NCBI GenBank assembly: GCA_038150225.1
Contig: JAYQWG010000026.1
Span: 1-32,729 of the forward strand
DNA: 32,729 nucleotides
Direction of reading: 5' to 3'
Source of the DNA: Lucifugimonas sp038150225
GTDB lineage: Bacteria; Chloroflexota; Dehalococcoidia; Lucifugimonadales; Lucifugimonadaceae
A model generated the notes under the pieces. That model was not told the DNA's origin and ran no database searches. It saw only the letters and a list, made by a program, of their open reading frames with translations. Shown in pieces: positions 7,945 through 14,986 of the stretch. Within the stretch, counting starts at the first letter, position 1, and every line of letters begins with the position of its first letter. The position numbers were made by a program, and so were the translations under genes.

Positions 7945-7977
7945 ACTTCCTACCCTGTAAAAGCATCAGAGGAATTC

Positions 7978-8805
7978 ATGTACGACCTTGATGGAAAAAT
8001 CGCCCTTGTAACTGGTGCCGGTGGAAAAAACGGTATTGGTCGTTGTATTGCGAATCGTTTAGCCGCCGAGGGAGCAACTCTTGTTGTCGCTGACCTGACA
8101 AAAAACGCAACACCAGAGTGGGGTGGTCTCGATGTGGTTGCTCAAGAAATCAACGACTCAGGGGGAAAAGCAATCGCGCTAACGGGAAGCGTGAGTGATT
8201 CAGATGATGTTGCATCGATGATCGAAGGTGCACTTAAAGAGTTCGGAAAGATCGACATTCTTGTGAACAACGCAGGCGCGCCTGCGGGTCCTGATCGAGT
8301 CCCTGTTGTTGAGCTTGAAGAAGACGTATGGGACCTAGTGATTGGTGTGAACTTGAAAGGGACGTTCCTGATGTCCCAGGCAGTTTCACGGCACATGATC
8401 CAACGAGGCGGGGGCGGAAAAATCATCAACATGTCGTCGGTATCTGGAAAAGTCGGCTCTGCTCGTTTTGCTGCCTACTGCTCTTCGAAATTTGGAGTAA
8501 TCGGCTTCACGCAGTCTCTCGCCCAGGAACTTGCTGCTCACAAAATAAATGTAAACGCCATTTGTCCGAGCCTCGTCGAGACTGAACGCGTATACGGAAT
8601 GGCTTCTGCTCTGAAACCCGATGCCGAAACGTCAACTGAAGAATGGCGTGACATAATGGTCGAGCGAGTCAACGAGAACAATCCGCTTGGACGGATAGCT
8701 CAGCCACAGGACGTAGCAGATGTCGCTGCGTTCCTGGCTTCGTCACAGTCCGACTATCTAACCGGCCTAGCGATAAACGTCGCCGGCGGTTCACATATGG
8801 GTTAG
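7978..8805 (+). CDS. Short-chain dehydrogenase/reductase (SDR)
   Basis: 275 aa, a classical SDR. The cofactor-binding glycine motif TGAGGKNGIG is at residues 12-21. LVNNAG follows at about 92-97, then the catalytic Ser in IINMSSVSGKVG and Tyr-x3-Lys in YCSSK. The C-terminal segment DVADVAAFLASSQSDYLTG is also standard. ADLT after the second strand suggests NAD(H) preference (acidic residue at the ribose site). The substrate is unknown; relatives oxidise or reduce secondary alcohols and keto groups. AGAGGA stands five bases before the ATG, a good ribosome site. Its stop is eight bases from the stop of the convergent acetoacetate decarboxylase-like gene. Operator-like palindromes lie upstream, so the gene is probably regulated by a dedicated repressor or activator. 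Confidence 0.9.
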   Translation: MYDLDGKIALVTGAGGKNGIGRCIANRLAAEGATLVVADLTKNATPEWGGLDVVAQEINDSGGKAIALTGSVSDSDDVASMIEGALKEFGKIDILVNNAGAPAGPDRVPVVELEEDVWDLVIGVNLKGTFLMSQAVSRHMIQRGGGGKIINMSSVSGKVGSARFAAYCSSKFGVIGFTQSLAQELAAHKINVNAICPSLVETERVYGMASALKPDAETSTEEWRDIMVERVNENNPLGRIAQPQDVADVAAFLASSQSDYLTGLAINVAGGSHMG

Positions 8806-8813
8806 ACAGCGAA

Positions 8814-9635
8814 CTACTTCAAGATCCGTTGATCGCTCAGGTCCTTCCCACCGACAGAACGAGTTAGCCCCGCCGACACGTACTCTTTGACTTCCAGTTC
8901 AGCGAAGGCGTTTACTGCCTGATAGAACGTTGGAAGATCTTCCCAGCGCGCTTCATGCCAGTTTAATGTGCCGTGCCCAACGAGATCTTCAGTTACTTTC
9001 GCGTTTGATCCTTCGGCAGGTGTAATCACCGGGTACCGCACATCGGCGGTTCCCCACTCACTGGTCCGAGGCATGTACTTGTAGTGCAGTTGGCCGTCGT
9101 CACGACCTGTGGGTGCTGCTTCAGTTCTAGGCTTGAGATCTTTCACTTCCATGTCGAGGAATGTAAATCCAAGCCAGGATGCCTGTGACGCAGCCGAACC
9201 TTGAGCCACTCGTATATCGGGAAGCTCGCAGTAGATCTTCGAGAATCCTAGCTCCTCGCGGCCGGTAATGATCGGGTCAGCAAGGTTCTCCCATAAAACG
9301 AACAGAAACGGACCAACTACGTCATCGACTTGTCCCTTAAACCGGGAGGGGACGGTTACACCCAGCACGTTGTAACCACGACCTGCCAGCCACTCGATTT
9401 CTTTTATGTACGACGCGTTCACGGTCACCACTGGGTCGCCGTAAAGTTCGAATCCTGGTGGAAGGAGCTTTTCCAGCTGTGAGGAATTGGACAAAAACGA
9501 GACCCGAAGCGAGGTAGATTTTGGATTGTCTTCACAGAGGAATTTCCTACCGTCTGGTCCGCGTCGAGGACCGGTTGCAGGACCAAAGTGAGTGGGCATT
9601 CGGTACATTTCGTTCGGTTGGAATGTGTATGACAT
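8814..9635 (-). CDS. Acetoacetate decarboxylase (ADC)-family protein
   Basis: 273 aa. The central segment GPFLFVLWENLADPIITGRE followed by ELGFSKIYCELPDI matches the ADC family hallmark 'a...GRE..G.PK', in which the Lys forms a Schiff base with the substrate. That Lys is present (GFSK), but the neighbouring Lys that lowers its pKa in clostridial ADC is Ile here, so true acetoacetate decarboxylation is doubtful. A Schiff-base enzyme on another keto acid, or a binding protein, is possible. It has no signal peptide. Upstream on the same strand is an SDR; ADC-like and SDR genes are often paired in catabolic clusters. A GAGAG sequence near the start is a weak ribosome site. A palindrome and possible promoter lie at 9676-9723. 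Confidence 0.8.
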   Translation of the reverse strand: MSYTFQPNEMYRMPTHFGPATGPRRGPDGRKFLCEDNPKSTSLRVSFLSNSSQLEKLLPPGFELYGDPVVTVNASYIKEIEWLAGRGYNVLGVTVPSRFKGQVDDVVGPFLFVLWENLADPIITGREELGFSKIYCELPDIRVAQGSAASQASWLGFTFLDMEVKDLKPRTEAAPTGRDDGQLHYKYMPRTSEWGTADVRYPVITPAEGSNAKVTEDLVGHGTLNWHEARWEDLPTFYQAVNAFAELEVKEYVSAGLTRSVGGKDLSDQRILK

Positions 9636-9675
9636 CGTTCAGTTCTCTCGTTTCAGATCTTGAGTTGGTTGCGGG

Positions 9676-9723
9676 ATATTACAAAGAAACGGTGGTTAGT
9701 CGAACGGCTTGGACACTGTGTCC
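9676..9723 (-). promoter_or_regulatory. Candidate promoter and palindromic operator of the ADC-like gene
   Basis: GGACAC-T-GTGTCC (9711-9723) is a perfect 13-nt palindrome. On the minus strand it lies seven bases upstream of a candidate -35 TCGACT (9703-9698), followed after 16 bases by a candidate -10 TAATAT (9681-9676), about 40 bases before the ADC-like ATG. A site just upstream of -35 fits activator binding. Confidence 0.45.
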
Positions 9724-9781
9724 CGAAACCGGATATTTGAGATTGAGTTCGACCGGCCAGTTGCACGGTTACGTGAACTCA

Positions 9782-10597
9782 CTACACGTACTCCCAGTCC
9801 TCAAGAACGTTGTTGAGTAGGCTCTGCGGACCTGCCGCCATAAGCCCCGCATCAACCGGCAGCAGCACTCCAGTGATCCACCGCGACTCGTCACTCGCCA
9901 GGAATAACGCAGCCATTGCGATGTCTTCAGCTTTTCCCTCTGTTCCGAGGGGTGCGATGTCTCGTCTGACCTGCCGCCGACGGTCATCCATCGCTGCCGT
10001 CATTGCTGTGTAGAGCATTCCCGGAGCGATGCAGTTGACCCGGATATTCTGGCGTCCATGGTGTACTGCCATTGCCTTGGTCACGGTGATCATCCCACCT
10101 TTCGCAGCGGCATAGGGAATATTCCTGGTCATCGCAGCACGCATACCGTCCACCGATGAAACGTTGATAATCGAACCACCACCGTTCTTTTCCATCACGG
10201 GGATCGCGTACTTCGAGATGAAGACCGTACTTTTCAGATCGACATCCAGGACCCTGTACCAGGATTCTTCAGTGACTTCGGTCGTGACTCCGGGTCCACC
10301 AATGCCGACACTATTCATTAGTACATCGACGGTTCCGAAGTTGACCACTGCTGCATCAACTATGCCCTTGCAATCGTCTTCGTTAGATACGTCTCCAATG
10401 AATTTCTCGGCTTGGCCACCTTCGTCTTGAATTGACGCAAGTGTTCGGTTGGCCGCTTGTTCATCCATGTCGACGATCACCACTTTCGCACCGTTGCGTG
10501 CAAATACTTTGGCAGTTGAAGCACCAACCCCTTCAACATCTTCCGAGCGTGTTCCTGCCCCTGTGACTATCGCAACTTTGTTTTCGAGCCTGGAGAT
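9782..10597 (-). CDS. SDR-family oxidoreductase with abnormal start
   Basis: The protein has the full SDR fold: LENKVAIVTGAGTRSEDVEG then VGASTAK (a longer than usual glycine loop), acidic IVDMDEQ (NAD-type), VLMNSVG, catalytic VSSVDGM and Tyr-x3-Lys in YAAAK, and GVLLPVDAG near the end; about 271 aa. The conserved N-terminus begins right after an in-frame TGA (10603-10601), with no ATG, GTG or TTG between the stop and VTGAG. A GAGG ribosome-site core precedes two ATC codons, so I place the start at the second ATC (10597). The first ATG of this frame (10609) reads ATG-AGG-TGA. A GTG at 10483 would delete the cofactor loop. Either a rare ATC start or a nonsense mutation is implied. Likely partner of the ADC-like gene downstream. 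Confidence 0.75.
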   Translation of the reverse strand: MSRLENKVAIVTGAGTRSEDVEGVGASTAKVFARNGAKVVIVDMDEQAANRTLASIQDEGGQAEKFIGDVSNEDDCKGIVDAAVVNFGTVDVLMNSVGIGGPGVTTEVTEESWYRVLDVDLKSTVFISKYAIPVMEKNGGGSIINVSSVDGMRAAMTRNIPYAAAKGGMITVTKAMAVHHGRQNIRVNCIAPGMLYTAMTAAMDDRRRQVRRDIAPLGTEGKAEDIAMAALFLASDESRWITGVLLPVDAGLMAAGPQSLLNNVLEDWEYV

Positions 10598-10603
10598 GAT
10601 TCA

Positions 10604-10737
10604 CCTCATGTTTCTAATACTTTGACCGCCGTTCATACCCGCTGCATAATCCGGCGGCTGGATTGTTACATACGAAATCGAGTGGCGGTTCTCGAAAATG
10701 AACCGTCGTTCGCAACCCTTACTAACTGGTGCACTAA
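10604..10737. promoter_or_regulatory. Divergent intergenic region with two inverted repeats
   Basis: Between the SDR (minus) and the zinc dehydrogenase (plus). CCGCCG (10626-10631) pairs with CGGCGG (10652-10657), and GGCGGTT (10684-10690) pairs at six of seven positions with AACCGTC (10701-10707). The second repeat is about 30 bases before the dehydrogenase ATG. These may be regulator sites or transcript hairpins; I could not choose a promoter with confidence. Confidence 0.35.
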
Positions 10738-11754
10738 ATGAAAGCTGCCGTAATTCGCGGAACCCAACAGATCGAAATTGAGGACGTTCCAATACCTGAG
10801 CCAGGACCGAATGAAGTCCTGGTGAGAATCAAGTACTCGGGTCTTTGCGGATCGGACGTTCATCGTTTTCAGTACGGTATGGCGAATTCGGGTTCGATTC
10901 TTGGGCACGAGTACATCGGTGAAGTAGTTCAGACTGGTCGAGATGTCAGCCAATTAAAAGAGGGCGATCGAGTAGTCAGCGGAGGCGGAGTTCGTCCAGC
11001 GGATGCACCTGTACCGATCACTCGGACCGAAAGATATAGCGCCCGTACCGTTGGAATCGAAACCACGATGGTTGGTGGATTCGCAGAGTACGCAGTGCTG
11101 CCTGAATGGCTGCCTCTAAGAATTCCTGAGGAAGTGAGTGACGAGCTTGCCGTGCTCGCTGAGCCCGCATCCATTGCCGTTCACGCCGTTAGGACTTCCA
11201 AGTTCAAGATTGGTGATCAGACTGTTGTTATGGGAGCGGGGCCGATCGGATTGCTTGTGATGCAAGTGTTGAATGCTGGTGGTGCGTCCGAAGTGATAGT
11301 TTCTGAACCAGCAGAAGCGCGTTCGGCATCTGCAAAAGCACTCGGTGCGTCGACAGTCATGAATCCGATGGATGTTGATGTAGTTGCAGACGTACTCGAA
11401 CGGTCAGGAGGATCTGGCGTTCCAGTTGCATTCGATGCGGCCGCTGCGAAACTAACACTTCAGCAGGGACTTGAGATGGTTCGAAAAGGTGGACAGGTGT
11501 TGGTGGTTTCAATGGCATGGGAAGACGTCGACCTGTTGACCGTTGAGTGGATCGGGCGCGAGGTCGAAATGAAAGCGTCCTACGGCTCGGAACCAATCGA
11601 CTGGCAAACCGTGCTGAATCTCATGCAGCGAGGTCAGCTCTCAGAAAAAACGATGGTGACTGATCAGAGCTTCATTGGATTTGACGAAATGCAGTCATCG
11701 ATGAAACGTTTGATGCGACCCGACGAGTACGTTCAGTTAGTTTTGGTTCCGTAA
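10738..11754 (+). CDS. Zinc-dependent medium-chain alcohol dehydrogenase
   Basis: 338 aa. The catalytic zinc ligands are recognisable: Cys in LCGSDVHRF, the His-Glu pair in GHEYIGEVV, and Glu in LAEPASIAVHA. The Rossmann motif MGAGPIGLL is followed by VSEPAEAR; a Glu at the end of the second strand points to NAD. The four-Cys structural zinc lobe of the family is missing: the segment after GDRVVSGGG has no Cys cluster. This resembles threonine/sorbitol/galactitol-type dehydrogenases that act on polyols or sugar acids, but the substrate cannot be named. Divergent from the abnormal SDR. A weakly supported small gene begins four bases after its stop. Confidence 0.88.
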   Translation: MKAAVIRGTQQIEIEDVPIPEPGPNEVLVRIKYSGLCGSDVHRFQYGMANSGSILGHEYIGEVVQTGRDVSQLKEGDRVVSGGGVRPADAPVPITRTERYSARTVGIETTMVGGFAEYAVLPEWLPLRIPEEVSDELAVLAEPASIAVHAVRTSKFKIGDQTVVMGAGPIGLLVMQVLNAGGASEVIVSEPAEARSASAKALGASTVMNPMDVDVVADVLERSGGSGVPVAFDAAAAKLTLQQGLEMVRKGGQVLVVSMAWEDVDLLTVEWIGREVEMKASYGSEPIDWQTVLNLMQRGQLSEKTMVTDQSFIGFDEMQSSMKRLMRPDEYVQLVLVP

Positions 11755-11758
11755 TAAC

Positions 11759-12079
11759 ATGGCGAGTGGTACAAGTTTCGGGGGCAGGTCACTCTTGTCG
11801 GCTACCAACTCTGAAGGGCATATTTCGGAATTACTCGAACTTCAGGAACGCCACGCAGTCAGTTCGAAACGGGTAGCGCACGTGGGTTTGGCACATTCCG
11901 CGTTCACACTGGAAAACAGAGTCACTCCTCTTGAGGAAAAGTTCTCGATGGTTCGAACCATTGTGGACAGTTCACCGGTGTTGGCGACTGATGCCGAAAT
12001 TCTCATCAACCACATGGAATCGATGAATGCTGAGCTGAACATGAAATCGGTAGCAGAAGAAGTACGGCAACACATCTAG
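11759..12079 (+). CDS. Hypothetical protein
   Basis: 106 aa, not recognised. It starts four bases after the stop of the zinc dehydrogenase and codon use resembles its neighbours. The second half (LEEKFSMVRTIVDSSPVLAT onward) looks helical and amphipathic and ends in EEVRQHI. No metal motif, signal peptide or membrane segment is seen. It could be the tail gene of the dehydrogenase operon, or the remnant of a longer protein, since the first 35 residues look poorly ordered. No Shine-Dalgarno is present, so translation may depend on coupling to the upstream gene. The terminator at 12139 follows it. Confidence 0.45.
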   Translation: MASGTSFGGRSLLSATNSEGHISELLELQERHAVSSKRVAHVGLAHSAFTLENRVTPLEEKFSMVRTIVDSSPVLATDAEILINHMESMNAELNMKSVAEEVRQHI

Positions 12080-12138
12080 GACAATGGTCATTTCACTGTT
12101 ACACGTAGCTCTGGTGTGTTGGTCGCTCAAAAGTAAAC

Positions 12139-12159
12139 GCCCCGGCGTATGACCGGGGC
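12139..12159. terminator. GC-rich hairpin between convergent genes
   Basis: GCCCCGG (12139-12145) and CCGGGGC (12153-12159) form a perfect 7-bp stem with a 7-nt loop. On the minus strand it is followed by GTTTACTTTT, making it the likely terminator of the zinc dehydrogenase at 12190-13176; on the plus strand the tail (TTCG) is weaker. Confidence 0.6.
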
Positions 12160-12189
12160 TTCGAAGTGTATATCCGGGATGCGGAGAGG

Positions 12190-13176
12190 TTATTTACCGC
12201 CACTGTTTACGTTCATTGCAACCTTGATTACTCCATCGGACTGGTCGGAGTACATGTCGTATGCCTTCTGAACGTCATCGAAATCGAGGTTATGCGACTT
12301 GAGCACACCAGGGTCTGCCCAACCACGCTCTTTCAGAGCAATCATTTCTCGAATGTCTTGGGTCGGTTGAGAAGTTGCGGCGACCTGCGTTGGAATAATT
12401 TTCGCCGCTTTGAACATGAACTCCTGGTGAGGGAATGAGGAGATCTTTCCACCCTGACCTGTGAGGCTGAAGCTAATGAACATTCCCCATCGCTTTACGA
12501 TCTTGAGGCTCTGACCGAATCCTTCAGGATCACCTGTTGCGTCGACAACGATGTCTATTCCCTCACCGCCGGTGAGTTCGTCGATTGCCTCGTACATGTC
12601 GTCCTTGTCCGGGTTAACCGTGTTAGTGGCACCGATTTCGAGAGCCTTCTTCAGTCGAGCTTCTACCGGGTCAATTCCGATGACCTGCATTGCTCCCATC
12701 TTTTCGGTGAGCATCGAGAACGAAAGACCGATTCCTCCTTGCCCAAGCACAGCGACGCGCTTACCGGCAACGTTACCCATTTGCTTGACCGAGTAGAGAA
12801 CAGTTCCGGTGTGCTGGCACATTACCCACTCGTCGATTGGTCCCCAGTCCGGGACTGGAAGAATTCGATCCGGCGTCTGAACAATGTACTCCATCAAACC
12901 GCCGAGACCTCGAGTAGGGAGAATGACAGCGCGCTGACCTTCTTTGATGTCGTCGGTTTTCGATTCGATGACAGTGCCAGCAATTTCGTGGCAACCGAGC
13001 CCAGGAGTCAGCGGGTAGTTTTCTTCAGGAATTGCGCCGTGGAACGTTCCATGAATGTCTGATCCACAAACCGAAACGGCTTCGATTCGGATTTTCGCCT
13101 GCCCATCAACCGGGGTTGGCTCCTCAATGTCGACCATCTCAAAAGTTGCAGGTGCGACGAGTTGTGCTGCTTTCAA
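12190..13176 (-). CDS. Zinc-binding alcohol dehydrogenase family protein (atypical zinc site)
   Basis: 328 aa medium-chain dehydrogenase. VCGSDIHGTFHG gives the first catalytic-zinc Cys and GLGCHEIAGTV the His-Glu pair. The usual third ligand region 'l.EPla.a.ha' reads VMCQHTGTVLYSV, so the Glu-Pro is replaced by Cys-Gln-His and the metal site must differ. The Rossmann motif is LGQGGIGLSFS, followed by GIDPVEAR (Asp, NAD-type). The structural four-Cys lobe is absent. The start is a TTG at 13176, giving the canonical MKAAQLV opening; a GTGGAA sequence upstream may be the ribosome site. The next gene upstream on the strand is a DUF4242 remnant. The substrate is unknown. Confidence 0.84.
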   Translation of the reverse strand: MKAAQLVAPATFEMVDIEEPTPVDGQAKIRIEAVSVCGSDIHGTFHGAIPEENYPLTPGLGCHEIAGTVIESKTDDIKEGQRAVILPTRGLGGLMEYIVQTPDRILPVPDWGPIDEWVMCQHTGTVLYSVKQMGNVAGKRVAVLGQGGIGLSFSMLTEKMGAMQVIGIDPVEARLKKALEIGATNTVNPDKDDMYEAIDELTGGEGIDIVVDATGDPEGFGQSLKIVKRWGMFISFSLTGQGGKISSFPHQEFMFKAAKIIPTQVAATSQPTQDIREMIALKERGWADPGVLKSHNLDFDDVQKAYDMYSDQSDGVIKVAMNVNSGGK

Positions 13177-13268
13177 TGGAGTTCCACTTCTATTGGCTGT
13201 GTTTACCAGAATTTAACAGCGACGAACTGTACACCCGCGCGCAGCCCACGACAACGAAAAATAGAGAT

Positions 13269-13442
13269 CTATTCTGCAGGTGTGTGGGTCGGTTTTGTTA
13301 TTGCCCTACGCCCTTCATCGAACCAGTGTGTGAGCATCGTTGCATCGAAATCACCCTGTAGCTCCAGGTCTTTTTCGAGTGCGAATTTGATGTCATCCCA
13401 TAGAACGCCTTCTATGTAGTGGTGGTCCATGTACAGCGGCAT
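13269..13442 (-). pseudogene. Truncated DUF4242 (nickel-binding-like) protein
   Basis: A 57-codon frame on the minus strand encodes MPLYMDHHYIEGVLWDDI, FALEKDLELQ and THWFDEGRRA. This matches the first half of DUF4242 proteins (typically 'MP.YmD.Hd.eg.t.edv..AH.kDle.Q......ylryWfDe..g..fCLveAP', about 80-90 aa). After WFDE the similarity ends, and the stop comes before the 'CLveAP' core and the second helix. No continuation was found in other frames downstream. It is either a remnant or a shortened variant. It lies in the same direction as the flanking dehydrogenase and MFS genes. Confidence 0.65.
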
Positions 13443-13528
13443 TGTTCGTCGACTCCGGTTCGTGTCAGTGTGTACTCAGGATTTCAGATGCGTGGAGGGT
13501 GCAACGGATTCATGAGTATGAAGTGGAG

Positions 13529-14824
13529 TTAAACGATTGGTCGCCGGAGTTTCGGATAGAAAATCCATACTATCGACAAAAGGATGAACCCAGTAATCGA
13601 AAACACTCTCACGGCGGACGAGAGCCCGATTGCGTCTCCGGTGATACCGAGCGCTAGGCTGCCAACCGGGAACAATCCCATCATCAGCACCTGGAATCCC
13701 ATGATCCTCCCTCTCAAATTGGAAGGCGCAGCCAGCAGTATCAGCATGGTGTGTGTAATACCGAAAACCATCTGAACGAGACCTAGCGTCATTATCGCCA
13801 GGAATCCCGTAGTGACCGTGGTCGTATAGGAAAATCCAATGTTTCCAATGGCTTGAATCATGGCGGCGACGATCAGGTACTTCCCGGGATTCCTCAGTCG
13901 GCGTCCCATTACAGCGATGTAACCAGCAGTTATGGTCGCACCCAACCCCTGCGCGGACATGAGAAGCCCGAATTGCGTCGGTCCTGCGTCATAAATATCA
14001 CTGGCGAAAGCTGCTGCCATCGATTCGAACGGGTATCCGAAAAAGTTGTTGATGCCGACTACGAGCAAACCAGCGAAGATCGCCTGATTGCCGCGGGCGT
14101 AGCGAAAGCCTTCAACTAACGAACGCAGCGGACCAATCGCATTCTCCTCAGCACTTCTACGGAACATGACTGGGAGTTTTCTGAGAACCAGAAAGTTTGC
14201 GAAGAAGACTCCACCTATCACCATGTAAGCCCAGCCCGGGTTTATGAGATTAGCTACGAGACCTGCCAGATTTGAGCCTGCGAACCAAGACAGGTTTAGT
14301 GAAACCATGTCCAACGCTAATGCCGATCCCAGGGCTGCGGGACCGACGATTCCAGACATATAAGCGCGCTTCGATGGGATCTCCGCCATGAACAGAATTC
14401 CCATAATTAACGTGTAGGCATATATGACCGGCAAGCTCGCGAGATCAAGAAAAACCGCTGCACCGAATACTGCAGCCGAGACTGCCAAGCCGAGTTGAGT
14501 CAGACGAAATATTTCGATGCGAGGGAACCGGTCGAGGAGTGTCCCGACCACGGGACCAAGTATCAAGAACGGAATCACGCGGAAGAAGATCAGCAATCCG
14601 ACAGCGGATGAACTGTCTGTCAGTTGCACAACGAGCCAGGCAACTATCGTGAAGTCGATGAACCTGACGAGATGCCCTGCCACTGCAACAGCAAAGACGC
14701 GTCTAAACAGCGGGTGTTGGAGAGGGCGAGGTCCTCTGCGGATCCGTCGGCGACGACGGGCGGATGTCTCAACCAAATGATTTCTCTGAACCCGACTTAA
14801 CAAGTGAGTGCTAGGAATTACCAC
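13529..14824 (-). CDS. MFS transporter, MFS_3/EntS-like exporter group
   Basis: 431 aa with about twelve membrane helices, beginning after a basic cytoplasmic leader (RRRRRIRRG). LQHPLFRRVFAVAVAGHLVR, VVQLTDSSSAVGLLIFFRVI and the loop GTLLDRFPRIEIFRLTQLG are characteristic of the DHA3 exporters; EIPSKRAYMSGIVGP is the equivalent of the 'p.r.a..p.lv' segment. It differs from the MFS protein at 4967-6151 but belongs to the same group. The GTG start at 14824 is tentative, because the first 30 residues are not conserved-looking and a TTG lies about 20 codons further in. It is divergent from the M81 gene. Substrate unknown. Confidence 0.85.
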   Translation of the reverse strand: MVIPSTHLLSRVQRNHLVETSARRRRRIRRGPRPLQHPLFRRVFAVAVAGHLVRFIDFTIVAWLVVQLTDSSSAVGLLIFFRVIPFLILGPVVGTLLDRFPRIEIFRLTQLGLAVSAAVFGAAVFLDLASLPVIYAYTLIMGILFMAEIPSKRAYMSGIVGPAALGSALALDMVSLNLSWFAGSNLAGLVANLINPGWAYMVIGGVFFANFLVLRKLPVMFRRSAEENAIGPLRSLVEGFRYARGNQAIFAGLLVVGINNFFGYPFESMAAAFASDIYDAGPTQFGLLMSAQGLGATITAGYIAVMGRRLRNPGKYLIVAAMIQAIGNIGFSYTTTVTTGFLAIMTLGLVQMVFGITHTMLILLAAPSNLRGRIMGFQVLMMGLFPVGSLALGITGDAIGLSSAVRVFSITGFILLSIVWIFYPKLRRPIV

Positions 14825-14974
14825 CAGCCAGCGTTAGTTTGTAAATCACTTGACCATCTGTATCGCCAGACATTCAATACATTTTGATATGAGAAATTCG
14901 CAGACAAATTGCAGTTGTTGCTCCCAGTCTGGCCCGATTTCACTGATAAATTTCTCATGCCGAATCATATTCCC

Positions 14975-14980
14975 AAGGAG
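14975..14980 (+). promoter_or_regulatory. Ribosome binding site that fixes a TTG start
   Basis: AAGGAG, six bases before the TTG at 14987. It favours this start over in-frame ATGs at 14909 and 14957, neither of which has a ribosome site, and it gives the expected family N-terminus PRILMGG. Confidence 0.7.
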
Positions 14981-14986
14981 AAAACT

